A stretch of 7,983 nt of DNA. It comes from Conexivisphaera sp046536535 (GTDB lineage Archaea; Thermoproteota; Nitrososphaeria; Conexivisphaerales; Conexivisphaeraceae). The stretch spans positions 1 through 7,983 of the forward strand of contig JAWDMO010000061.1 in NCBI GenBank assembly GCA_046536535.1. Direction: 5' to 3'. The notes beneath the pieces are model-generated. The model was not told where the DNA came from. It ran no database searches and worked only from the letters and a program-made list of their open reading frames with translations. A program made the position numbers and the translations under genes. Below, one piece after another: positions 1 through 5,632 of the stretch (its first letter is position 1; each line of letters begins with the position of its first letter).

Positions 1-1
1 C

Positions 2-541
2 CCCGCGTGGAACTTCGAAAAATGGGCCGCGGAGAGCTATCTACCGGGAATAGAGTCGCTCGTCGACGAGTGGGTGTCCTCCATCGAGTCCGGCAGGGTC
101 CTCGGCATAGCGCCGTTCCAAGGGATAGCCATGAGACATGTCCTCGGCGGCCCCTATCCGCCGTGCGGCGCTGGATCAACCGCGGTTGCCATCTCGACTG
201 ATGGAAGGATCCTGGCGTGTCCGATTGCCGTCTCCGAGCGCTGGGCCGAGATGGGATCGCTCTCCTCGGGATACCGGCCGGAACCACGCCGCTACCCGGT
301 AAACGAGGAGTGCTCGGCATGCGAATACAATAGGGAGTGCGGCGGCCGCTGTCTCTATTCATTCATGGAGCGGCTCTGGGGGGCGAGCGGGCACGAATCG
401 GTGTGCCGCGTGACCAGGGATACCATACGCGCGGTGCTCAGGAGGTTCGATGTGATCGAGCGTGCCGTGAGCTCTGGCGCCGTGCGCTGGGACGACGTGT
501 TCTACCCCAGTTTCAACAACACTGTAGAGATAATTCCGTGA
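2..541 (+). CDS. Radical SAM/SPASM domain protein, C-terminal part (5' end outside window)
   Basis: This open frame enters from the left edge and ends at TGA 539-541, giving 179 residues of the C-terminal half of a longer protein. Seen directly: a complete seven-cysteine SPASM arrangement, numbering the first visible residue as 1. C55 is followed by 12 residues, G68 and then C73 (CX12GX4C); next come C104, C107, C113 and C117 (CX2CX5CX3C); C135 is the last. Such domains bind one or two auxiliary [4Fe-4S] clusters in radical SAM enzymes that modify peptides or proteins. The stretch CGGRCLYSF followed by LWG and a later VC resembles my recollection of the archaeal AF0577-type putative peptide-modifying family; that subfamily is inference. 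The CX3CX2C radical SAM motif would lie upstream and cannot be checked. No substrate peptide is visible nearby. The stop codon abuts a transposon-derived sequence, so the extreme C-terminus may have been replaced. Confidence 0.85.
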   Translation, partial: PAWNFEKWAAESYLPGIESLVDEWVSSIESGRVLGIAPFQGIAMRHVLGGPYPPCGAGSTAVAISTDGRILACPIAVSERWAEMGSLSSGYRPEPRRYPVNEECSACEYNRECGGRCLYSFMERLWGASGHESVCRVTRDTIRAVLRRFDVIERAVSSGAVRWDDVFYPSFNNTVEIIP

Positions 542-578
542 ACTACCCTGTCCTCAGGGACGGGGCTTCCTGCTTCAG
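541..578 (-). mobile_element. Right-end hairpin of an IS605/IS1341-type element
   Basis: On the plus strand CCCTGTCC (546-553) and GGACGGGG (558-565) form an 8-base-pair stem with one T-G wobble around a TCAG loop. It is preceded by GAACTA and followed by CTTCCTGCTTCA. This arrangement is typical of the right end of IS200/IS605-group elements carrying tnpB, and in intact elements it overlaps the 3' end of the omega guide RNA. The hairpin lies directly behind the radical SAM stop codon and could also act in transcript termination or 3' end stability for that gene. Confidence 0.65.
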
Positions 579-796
579 GGCCTCGCCTTGCCCGCTGACC
601 GCGGGTAGAGGGCGGAGCTCCACGGCTCCAGTGGGTGGTTCCCACCCGATATCCTCAGCATATTGAGGGATGCATCAGTGTTGCCCGTACGGGCCGTCGA
701 TGGGGCGGAGGTGTACCTCACCGACCCCCGCTTCAACCGAGGCGCCTCGGTGGCGCTTACCCGTCCATGAATATCGCGTAATCTTGAACTAAACAA
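543..796 (-). pseudogene. tnpB: Degraded C-terminal tail of an IS605/IS1341-family TnpB protein
   Basis: Read on the minus strand, this stretch encodes a tail of the type found after the zinc finger of archaeal IS1341/TnpB proteins: EAPRLKRG, then STARTGNT, then GGNHPLEP. The frame stops at 575-577. In another frame the sequence GQGEALKQEAPSLRTG runs to a TAG at 543-545; this is the customary ending of these proteins, so one or more small indels have split the tail. Nothing of the RuvC nuclease core or zinc finger is present: within about 80 bases upstream the sequence is non-coding and then meets the dehydrogenase gene. I read it as a decayed fragment and not a functional nuclease. The match is from memory of the family tail, not a database search. 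Confidence 0.7.
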
Positions 797-876
797 TTTT
801 CAAATCCTGGGGGCTATCCATCCCCTCCCTCGCGGAAGAGGTCTTCCGCCCCCAAACCCCTAAATGATATAACAGG
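797..876. repeat. Spacer with a perfect inverted repeat between transposon remnant and dehydrogenase
   Basis: The 18-base inverted repeat at 832-849 (GCGGAAGA, GG, TCTTCCGC on the plus strand) can fold as a 7-8 base-pair GC-rich hairpin. It lies about 28 bases beyond the dehydrogenase stop codon and could be part of that gene's 3' end, or belong to the decayed mobile element. C-rich runs flank it on the plus strand. No coding potential is seen. Confidence 0.45.
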
Positions 877-2028
877 CTATCGATCGAGCGCGCTTGAAAG
901 TATATCGCTCACGATCTCGGGCTTCACATCGAATGGTATGAGTCCGGCGTCCTCCTTCACGATCTCCATCGCCCTGGAGGTCAGGGATTCCAATCCGTCG
1001 CGGGAGAAACCGTAGTCGAGCAGTGATCCGTCGATCCCCACCTCCTCCTGGAACTTCCTCAGGGCATCCTCCGCCCTCGCGGCGTGTTCCGGGATCGGCA
1101 TCAAACCCGCGTCGAGCGCCCTGAGCACCTGCGCCCCCTCAGCTGGCCTCGCCGCGTATGTGTAGCGAATGCACCGCGGACCTAGGAACGCCAGTCCGGC
1201 GCCGTGCGGCAGCCCGGGGTTGACGCCGCTCAGGACGTGTTCAAGCAAGTGCACGATATGTGTGACCGAGTTGTCTATGGCGATCCCCGCTATCGCGGCG
1301 CCGTACAGCAGGTTCATCCGGGCTTCGGCGTCCCGCGGGTCGCGCAGCGCTGCCGGGAGCCAGCGCGAGACGAGCGATGCGGCATCGCGAGCCAGCGACA
1401 CGGTCATCGGATTCGACGCCGTGGACGTCGATGACTCCAATGCGTGGTACAGGGCATCTATCGATGTGTACCGCGTATGATCGGCGGACAGGCTCGTAGC
1501 GTAAAGGGGATCATCGACGCTCTCCCTGGGATAGGTGGTCTCGATCCCTATCTTCAACCCCCTCTCCTGTATGCTGGCCACCGAGTACCGATCGACCTCG
1601 CTACCCGTCCCATGCGTCAGGTTCACGGCGTACACCGGCAGGTCGCACGATGGGCGCCTGCGTCCCAGCAGATAGTCCTCCGCCCTTCCGCCGGAGCACG
1701 CCACGACGGCCGCGAACTTCGCGGAGTCCACGACGCTGCCTCCGCCGATCGCCAGCACCGCCTCCGATCCCCGGTCCCTGATGACATCGGCTATGCCGTC
1801 CACGACGCGGTCGGCTGGATTCGGGAAAACGCCATCGTAGAGCTCCCACGTCACCCCAAGCCGTTCCATGAGCTTCGTCGCATCTCCCAGCGCCCCGCTC
1901 TCCCTGGCGCTTCTCCTGCCCGTGACGATGAGCACCTTTCCATGTGTAGCGATGCGATCCGCAATTCCGCCGATCGCGCCCTCGCCCATGTGAACGATCG
2001 TACTTCCATATCTCAGGCTGAACCGCAT
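877..2028 (-). CDS. Iron-containing (group III) alcohol dehydrogenase family protein
   Basis: Predicted cytosolic NAD(P)-dependent, metal-dependent oxidoreductase of 383 residues, a normal length for the family. The N-terminal half holds the nucleotide-binding fold with GGGSVVDSAK at 95-104 and the TGSEV stretch at 141-145. The C-terminal helical half supplies the likely metal ligands D191 and H195 (DALYHALE), H260 and H275 (PHG); H264 matches the further conserved histidine. All catalytic residues appear intact. Substrate is not readable from sequence; the family includes alcohol, 1,3-propanediol, lactaldehyde and hydroxyacid dehydrogenases, and it is related to glycerol-1-phosphate dehydrogenase. 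The start at 2026-2028 (MRFSLRYGST) is preferred over the ATG at 2068-2070, because a TATA-like AAAAATT lies 27 bases before it and within the longer reading. It is transcribed divergently from the SIS protein, which hints at but does not prove a shared sugar-related role. Confidence 0.9.
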   Translation of the reverse strand: MRFSLRYGSTIVHMGEGAIGGIADRIATHGKVLIVTGRRSARESGALGDATKLMERLGVTWELYDGVFPNPADRVVDGIADVIRDRGSEAVLAIGGGSVVDSAKFAAVVACSGGRAEDYLLGRRRPSCDLPVYAVNLTHGTGSEVDRYSVASIQERGLKIGIETTYPRESVDDPLYATSLSADHTRYTSIDALYHALESSTSTASNPMTVSLARDAASLVSRWLPAALRDPRDAEARMNLLYGAAIAGIAIDNSVTHIVHLLEHVLSGVNPGLPHGAGLAFLGPRCIRYTYAARPAEGAQVLRALDAGLMPIPEHAARAEDALRKFQEEVGIDGSLLDYGFSRDGLESLTSRAMEIVKEDAGLIPFDVKPEIVSDILSSALDR

Positions 2029-2051
2029 ATTCCCAACGTCCGGAGGACAGT

Positions 2052-2060
2052 GAATTTTTG
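2052..2060 (-). promoter_or_regulatory. TATA-like element for the alcohol dehydrogenase
   Basis: On the minus strand the sequence reads CAAAAATTC, centred about 27 bases before the ATG at 2028. This is the archaeal TATA-to-start spacing expected for a leaderless transcript, and it decides the start codon choice for the dehydrogenase. Confidence 0.55.
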
Positions 2061-2160
2061 TGTTTCCCATAATCCGCGTCGGAATGCGCCTGCACGCGCG
2101 CAGCCCTCGGCCGCGTCGCCGACGGCCGCGGCCCCCGGCGGATGTCGCCCGAAAGCGGAG

Positions 2161-2170
2161 CGCTTAAAGC
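2161..2170 (+). promoter_or_regulatory. TATA-like element for the SIS-domain gene
   Basis: CTTAAAG with a purine-containing upstream stretch (CGAAAGCGGAG, a possible BRE) is centred 22 bases before ATG 2188 and 28 bases before an in-frame GTG at 2194. It fits a leaderless or near-leaderless start at 2188-2194 and argues against the ATG at 2179. The 90 bases between this and the divergent promoter are very GC-rich, with CGGCCG at 2108-2113 and again at 2123-2128. Confidence 0.5.
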
Positions 2171-2187
2171 ATCCCGGGATGCGCTCC

Positions 2188-3327
2188 ATGGATGTGGAGG
2201 GAATCGGTAGTTCCTACGCCGGGCTGTGTTCGCTCCTCAGCTCGGCCCAGCTGCCCGACGCGGATACGATATCCAGGCTAAGGGAGCTCGTGGAAGGCGC
2301 CGGCAGGATAATCACGGTCGGCGCCGGCAGATCCGGCGAGGTCGCCGATGTGTTCATGCGGTTCCTGAGGAACCTGGGATATGAGAGGAGCTACGGACCG
2401 GACGATGTACCGTACATCTTAAAGTACAGCGACTTGGTCATAGGGTTCACCGGCAGCGGAACCACCACGTACACGTTGCAGACGTTACAGGTGGCGAGGG
2501 ATGCGGGCGCCAAGACCGCGGTCTTCACCGCGACGCCCAGCGGTCCGGCGGCCTCCTTGGCGGACCTCGTGGTGCTCGTCCCCGGCAAGGCGAAGTTCGA
2601 TCGTTCGGAGGACTACTACGAGCGCCTGCTCAGCAAGGAGGCATATGCCCCCCTCACGCCTCTGGGCACCCTCTTCGAGCTGAGGAGCCTCTTCCTTTCG
2701 CTGGCGTTCATAAGGGAGCTCGCGGTGGGAGGCAATCTGGCATCCAACTACGCGAGCCTCGTAGGCGTCGCAGGCGAATACACGCCCTCGGGGGATGAGT
2801 TTGACCGGCTCTACTCGCTGCTTCCCAGGCCCCGTAGCGGCGGAAATCCATGGCCCGGCAAGCTGGTCGTGATCGGCGAGGGCTTCTCGGGTAGCGTCGC
2901 CAAATTCTTCGTCACTAGGTTCAGGCACGTGGCCAAGACGGACGAGGTCCGGGAAGTTTATTATTGGTTGGACAGGGGCAGCGTCGCTGTCGTCCCGAGC
3001 GATCTAGTGCTGATAATATCGGGATCCGGCGAGCAGTTGCCGGCAGCGCTTGCCGTCAAGGCCAAATCAAAGGGCGTCCGCGTCGCCGCGCTCACATCGT
3101 TTCCGACGTCCACGCTCGGACTCAACAGCGACATAGTGGTGCAAATACCTGGAAGGACGATACAGCGGATAAGGGGGTTGAGGAGCAGCTATCTTCCCAG
3201 GGACCCCATAGATTCGGCGTTCGAGCTGAGGGCTCTCCTCTCGCTGGAGGCTTTGGTGCACGAGATAGCGAAGTTGGAGGGCGTCACAGAGGCCGACATG
3301 CGCATGCTGCACTCGGACTTCACGTGA
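2188..3327 (+). CDS. Tandem SIS-domain protein, two fused 6-phospho-3-hexuloisomerase-like units
   Basis: 379 residues carrying two sugar isomerase (SIS) domains, roughly 39-133 and 224-323. Each begins with a phosphosugar-binding turn (GAGRSG at 45-50, GEGFSG at 230-235) and has a serine-rich loop (TGSGTTT at 88-94, SGSGEQ at 278-283). Each is followed by a C-terminal helix like that of archaeal 6-phospho-3-hexuloisomerase (PHI): PLGTLFELRSL near 157-167 with E164, and DSAFELRALLSLEAL near 342-356 with E346. The protein ends in ADMRMLHSDF, like the PHI tail. PHI interconverts 3-hexulose 6-phosphate and fructose 6-phosphate in the ribulose monophosphate pathway, used by many archaea to make pentoses. 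A single PHI has about 180-200 residues, so this looks like a duplicated, fused form. It could also be another phosphosugar isomerase or sugar-sensing protein. The motifs do not match bifunctional phosphoglucose/phosphomannose isomerase. The start at 2188 follows the upstream TATA element. Confidence 0.85.
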   Translation: MDVEGIGSSYAGLCSLLSSAQLPDADTISRLRELVEGAGRIITVGAGRSGEVADVFMRFLRNLGYERSYGPDDVPYILKYSDLVIGFTGSGTTTYTLQTLQVARDAGAKTAVFTATPSGPAASLADLVVLVPGKAKFDRSEDYYERLLSKEAYAPLTPLGTLFELRSLFLSLAFIRELAVGGNLASNYASLVGVAGEYTPSGDEFDRLYSLLPRPRSGGNPWPGKLVVIGEGFSGSVAKFFVTRFRHVAKTDEVREVYYWLDRGSVAVVPSDLVLIISGSGEQLPAALAVKAKSKGVRVAALTSFPTSTLGLNSDIVVQIPGRTIQRIRGLRSSYLPRDPIDSAFELRALLSLEALVHEIAKLEGVTEADMRMLHSDFT

Positions 3328-3381
3328 GGCGTTGCGGGGGAACCTCCTGGCTTCGCGCTCCCGGATATGGTTTCATCAGGA

Positions 3382-3391
3382 ACATTATTAT
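3382..3391 (+). promoter_or_regulatory. TATA-like element for the MIP18-family gene
   Basis: ACATTATTAT is centred about 30 bases before ATG 3417 and 24 bases before an in-frame TTG at 3411. It supports separate transcription of the small gene despite only 89 bases of gap after the SIS gene. A GGAGG at 3393-3397 is too far from the start to act as a normal ribosome binding site. Confidence 0.45.
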
Positions 3392-3416
3392 TGGAGGACG
3401 TCCTTCAGCATTGCGC

Positions 3417-3815
3417 ATGGGGCTCACCCAGGAGCAGAAGGATGATATTAAGAGGAGAGTCGCGGAGGCGCTGAAGGACGTCTACGACCCCGAGATACCG
3501 GTCAACGTATGGGATCTGGGGTTGATAGAGGACATCTCGGTGAGCGATGACGGCATGGTCGACATAAAGATGATGCTGACTGCCGTGGGATGTCCGGTCT
3601 CGGCATCGATAGCATACATGGCGGAGGCAACCGTGTGGGATAAGGTAAAGGACGCCAAGGGCGTAAACGTGGAGATAGTGTGGGATCATCCGTGGTCGCC
3701 CGACAGGGTGACCCCCGAGGGCCGGGAGCAGCTCAAGGTCATCTACGGTTACGATATAGTTGAGGACTGGAAGGCAGCATATCAGTACCAGGGCGGCGCC
3801 GCTCCACAGACCTAA
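3417..3815 (+). CDS. MIP18/SufT-like (DUF59) iron-sulfur cluster assembly protein
   Basis: 132-residue cytosolic protein of the MIP18 (DUF59, FeS_assembly_P) family, whose members help mature [4Fe-4S] proteins; examples are bacterial SufT and eukaryotic CIA2. The conserved landmarks are visible in order: DPEIPVNVWDLGLI at 24-37; the hydrophobic strand ending in the TAVGCP loop with the conserved cysteine C59, the residue implicated in cluster or target binding; and a C-terminal WDHPWSPDRVTPEGRE segment (89-104) typical of SufT-like members. Length is normal for a stand-alone domain plus a short tail. The frame is open far upstream into the SIS gene, but the family similarity starts at MGLTQEQ and a TATA-like site lies just upstream, so ATG 3417 is chosen; TTG 3411 is the only serious alternative. 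No other suf or isc gene is next to it, so the client protein is unknown. Confidence 0.9.
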   Translation: MGLTQEQKDDIKRRVAEALKDVYDPEIPVNVWDLGLIEDISVSDDGMVDIKMMLTAVGCPVSASIAYMAEATVWDKVKDAKGVNVEIVWDHPWSPDRVTPEGREQLKVIYGYDIVEDWKAAYQYQGGAAPQT

Positions 3816-3872
3816 CATCATCCCATCTGCAGAGTGCGCGAGGGGTTCTCGTTTCCCCATACTCCTTCGCGA

Positions 3873-3894
3873 CGGTAATCAATTTCTATTACCG
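3873..3894 (+). promoter_or_regulatory. Promoter of the ROK kinase with operator-like inverted repeat over the TATA box
   Basis: Perfect 7-base arms CGGTAAT (3873-3879) and ATTACCG (3888-3894) flank an 8-base AT-rich centre. The centre and start of the right arm (ATTTCTA, 3882-3888) sit 26 bases before the kinase ATG at 3911, where the archaeal TATA box is expected. A dimeric regulator bound here would block TBP, so this is a candidate repressor operator. The regulator itself is not in the window. Confidence 0.55.
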
Positions 3895-3910
3895 CGCCGT
3901 AGAGCGCGAC

Positions 3911-4852
3911 ATGACGACGGTCATAGCGGTCGACCTGGGCGCTACCAATCTGAGGGCCGCACTCATAGACGAGGACGGCGAGGTCATGGAGCTCAGGAGG
4001 GCCACGACGCCCCGGCGCGGCGTCGTAGACGCGGTCGCATCCATGGTGGAGGGGCTGGTCCCGCGCGCCAGCTCCATAGGCGTGGCGGCCGTGGGCCCGA
4101 TGGATATCAGGAGGGGCGTGCTGGTGAATCCGCCGAACCTGCACGAGGGCGGCGAGATAGACGTCGTGGGATCGCTCAGGAGGAGGTTCGGACTCGGCGT
4201 CGTGCTGCTCAACGACGCGGTGGCCGGCGCTCTGGGCGAACGGTTCTACGGCATCGGAAGGGGCATAGATAATCTGGTTTACCTAACATTCAGCACCGGA
4301 CTTGGCGCGGGCGTCATAGTGGACGGGAGACCCCTCATGGGAAGGCGCGGGAACGCCCATGAGATAGGTCACATAGTGGTGGATTACAGGGGCGGCGTGA
4401 GGTGCGGTTGTGGCGGCCTCGGCCACTGGGAGGCATACTGCTCGGGGAGCGGTCTGCCGAAGCTGGCGGCACTGGTGGCATCGGAGCGCCCGGACATCCC
4501 GGGACATATGAGGGATGTCCTGAATTCCGGAGCGACCCCCGACGCACCGACCATATTTCGCATGGCGAGGGGCGGCGATCCACTGGCGCTCGAGGTGGTG
4601 CGCGAGTTCGCCAGGATATCGGCGGCCGGCATAGCGAGCGCGGCCAGCGCATATGATCCGGAGCTGATCGTACTGGGCGGGCCCGTGTACCTCAACAACC
4701 GGGATCTGGTGGACGCTGAGCTCAACGCGGATCTCGCGCGCTATTCCCTGGGTCAGCCCCCCAGGCTGGCCGCCGCCGCCCTCGGCGATCTATCGCCACT
4801 CATGGGCGCGGCCGCCGCCGCCCTCGGCTATTTGTGGCCGCCGGGCCCGTGA
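3911..4852 (+). CDS. ROK-family sugar kinase (archaeal hexokinase/glucokinase type)
   Basis: 313-residue cytosolic ATP-dependent kinase, a normal ROK length; it most likely phosphorylates glucose or related hexoses (fructose, mannose, glucosamine or N-acetylated forms are possible). Motifs in order: phosphate-binding DLGATNLR at 8-15; LNDAVAGALGE at 100-110 with the likely catalytic base D102; TFSTGLGAGV at 126-135; and the ROK sugar-binding segment with E151 and H154. A zinc motif C165-x-C167-x4-H172-W-E174 follows, where the third cysteine of bacterial ROK proteins is histidine, a variant I associate with archaeal members. The second nucleotide motif, LIVLGGPVYL, is at 252-261. There is no N-terminal helix-turn-helix, so it is an enzyme and not a ROK repressor. 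The start is supported by the TATA box 26 bases upstream. An alanine-rich tail ends the protein. Its own promoter and operator-like repeat suggest sugar-responsive control. Confidence 0.92.
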   Translation: MTTVIAVDLGATNLRAALIDEDGEVMELRRATTPRRGVVDAVASMVEGLVPRASSIGVAAVGPMDIRRGVLVNPPNLHEGGEIDVVGSLRRRFGLGVVLLNDAVAGALGERFYGIGRGIDNLVYLTFSTGLGAGVIVDGRPLMGRRGNAHEIGHIVVDYRGGVRCGCGGLGHWEAYCSGSGLPKLAALVASERPDIPGHMRDVLNSGATPDAPTIFRMARGGDPLALEVVREFARISAAGIASAASAYDPELIVLGGPVYLNNRDLVDAELNADLARYSLGQPPRLAAAALGDLSPLMGAAAAALGYLWPPGP

Positions 4853-5424
4853 GAGCCGGATATCTGATGCATATGCCATGGCATGACGTTGCGCAAACGC
4901 CGGGACGGCCCGTAGCGGAGATGCGATGGACTAATGAATACAACCCCTCCATCCGCCCGTACTGCATTTGAGAGAGAGGAGCGCGACGCGTGATTCCGGG
5001 CAGCGGCGGTTCCCCCGTTGGCCTTCCTCAGGCTCCCTCCACCTATCCAGCGCCGAGGGATAGATATTGAGCTGGGCTCAGTTCCCCCTTCCTCACTTGT
5101 GCTCGTCGTATCGACGCCGGTCCCGCGGTCGGGCATGGAATCGGGAGCATGTGCCCGGTGTAAGCGTGCTCGAACATTATCAATGTGCTATGGGTCTAGG
5201 ATAGCGTAACGCGGTATTTCTTCGAACTGCCGCGATGTCGCGGCTGAGATGCCGGTTCAGCCGGAGAGATCCACCCATACACCAGCCCGGCTTCCGGAGC
5301 TGCGCAATGCGGCGGAGACCCGCCTGAAATCAATGTGGCATCGTTCGCCGTGCGCGGTCCTCGTGCGATGGACTTCAGTGCACCGCGCCGGGGTACGTCT
5401 AACGATCACGTTGAATTTGCGTAA
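4853..5424. other. Gene-poor intergenic stretch of about 570 bases
   Basis: I see no convincing gene here. Short open frames on both strands have arginine-, proline- and serine-rich translations with no family resemblance, as expected by chance in GC-rich DNA. Visible structure is limited to a 12-base palindrome ATGCCATGGCAT at 4873-4884, just after the kinase, and a short inverted repeat ACATT-ATC-AATGT at 5174-5186. The stretch is long compared with the other gaps and may hold a non-coding RNA or eroded genes, but nothing in it can be named. Confidence 0.5.
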
Positions 5425-5441
5425 GCTAAAAATTGATATTA
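5425..5441 (+). promoter_or_regulatory. AT-rich promoter upstream of the small ORF and methyltransferase
   Basis: GCTAAAAATTGATATTA holds two overlapping TATA-like cores, CTAAAAAT near 5430 and TGATATTA near 5437. Transcription would start about 5455-5464, just before the start codons of the small ORF (TTG 5462, ATG 5471) and about 160 bases before the methyltransferase. It is the only AT-rich island in this stretch. Confidence 0.45.
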
Positions 5442-5470
5442 TGCCCGTGCCGCCGTCAGCATTGAAAGGA

Positions 5471-5632
5471 ATGAACATGGTAGTCGAGGCGCGGAACGTG
5501 CAACCCGTGGGTGTGCACATCACGATCACGGCCACGGTCGGAATTCCGATGGCCAGCGGCGGTGGAGCTCCGGACTCCAGCTGGAGATGTATAGTTCTGG
5601 TCTTGCGGAGGCCGTGGAAATGTGGAGGGTAG
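5471..5632 (+). CDS. Possible 53-residue hypothetical protein overlapping the methyltransferase start
   Basis: Small frame of 53 residues with no family I recognise. The first part (VVEARNVQPVGVHITITATV) is predicted to be beta-rich. It is followed by a glycine/serine-rich turn and a tail with two cysteines (WRC and KCGG). Third codon positions are mostly G or C, as in the neighbouring genes. Its start lies a few bases after the expected transcription start of the promoter at 5425-5441. Its stop at 5630-5632 overlaps the proposed methyltransferase start at 5620 by 13 bases, the usual arrangement for translational coupling. In-frame ATG 5441 would precede the predicted transcript start, so ATG 5471 is preferred. 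Against it: the frame is short and no homologue is known to me, so it could simply be leader sequence. Confidence 0.35.
   Translation: MNMVVEARNVQPVGVHITITATVGIPMASGGGAPDSSWRCIVLVLRRPWKCGG

Noticed and set aside
2029..2070. Longer dehydrogenase starting at the ATG at 2068-2070
   Set aside because: The extra 14 residues are not family-like and contain the TATA-like element that fits the start at 2028.
1444..2187. Upstream extension of the SIS-domain reading frame by about 250 codons
   Set aside because: It runs antisense through the dehydrogenase gene, its translation lacks family resemblance, and the TATA element at 2161-2170 places the start at 2188.
2485..2928. 147-codon minus-strand open frame inside the SIS gene
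   Set aside because: It is antisense to a well-supported gene, with a charged, low-complexity translation and no recognisable family.
2188..3327. Bifunctional phosphoglucose/phosphomannose isomerase as the identity of the two-SIS protein
   Set aside because: The loop motifs and the duplicated FEL-type C-terminal helices resemble 6-phospho-3-hexuloisomerase, and the GMGGSG-type signature expected of that isomerase is not seen.
4873..4884. 12-base palindrome ATGCCATGGCAT as a regulatory site or terminator
   Set aside because: Its self-complementarity leaves no loop, there is no T-rich tract after it, and no gene starts nearby.
4828..5136. 102-codon minus-strand frame and a 63-codon plus-strand frame after the ROK kinase
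   Set aside because: Compositionally random translations (serine, arginine and glycine rich), no promoter at proper distance, and the minus frame overlaps the kinase 3' end.
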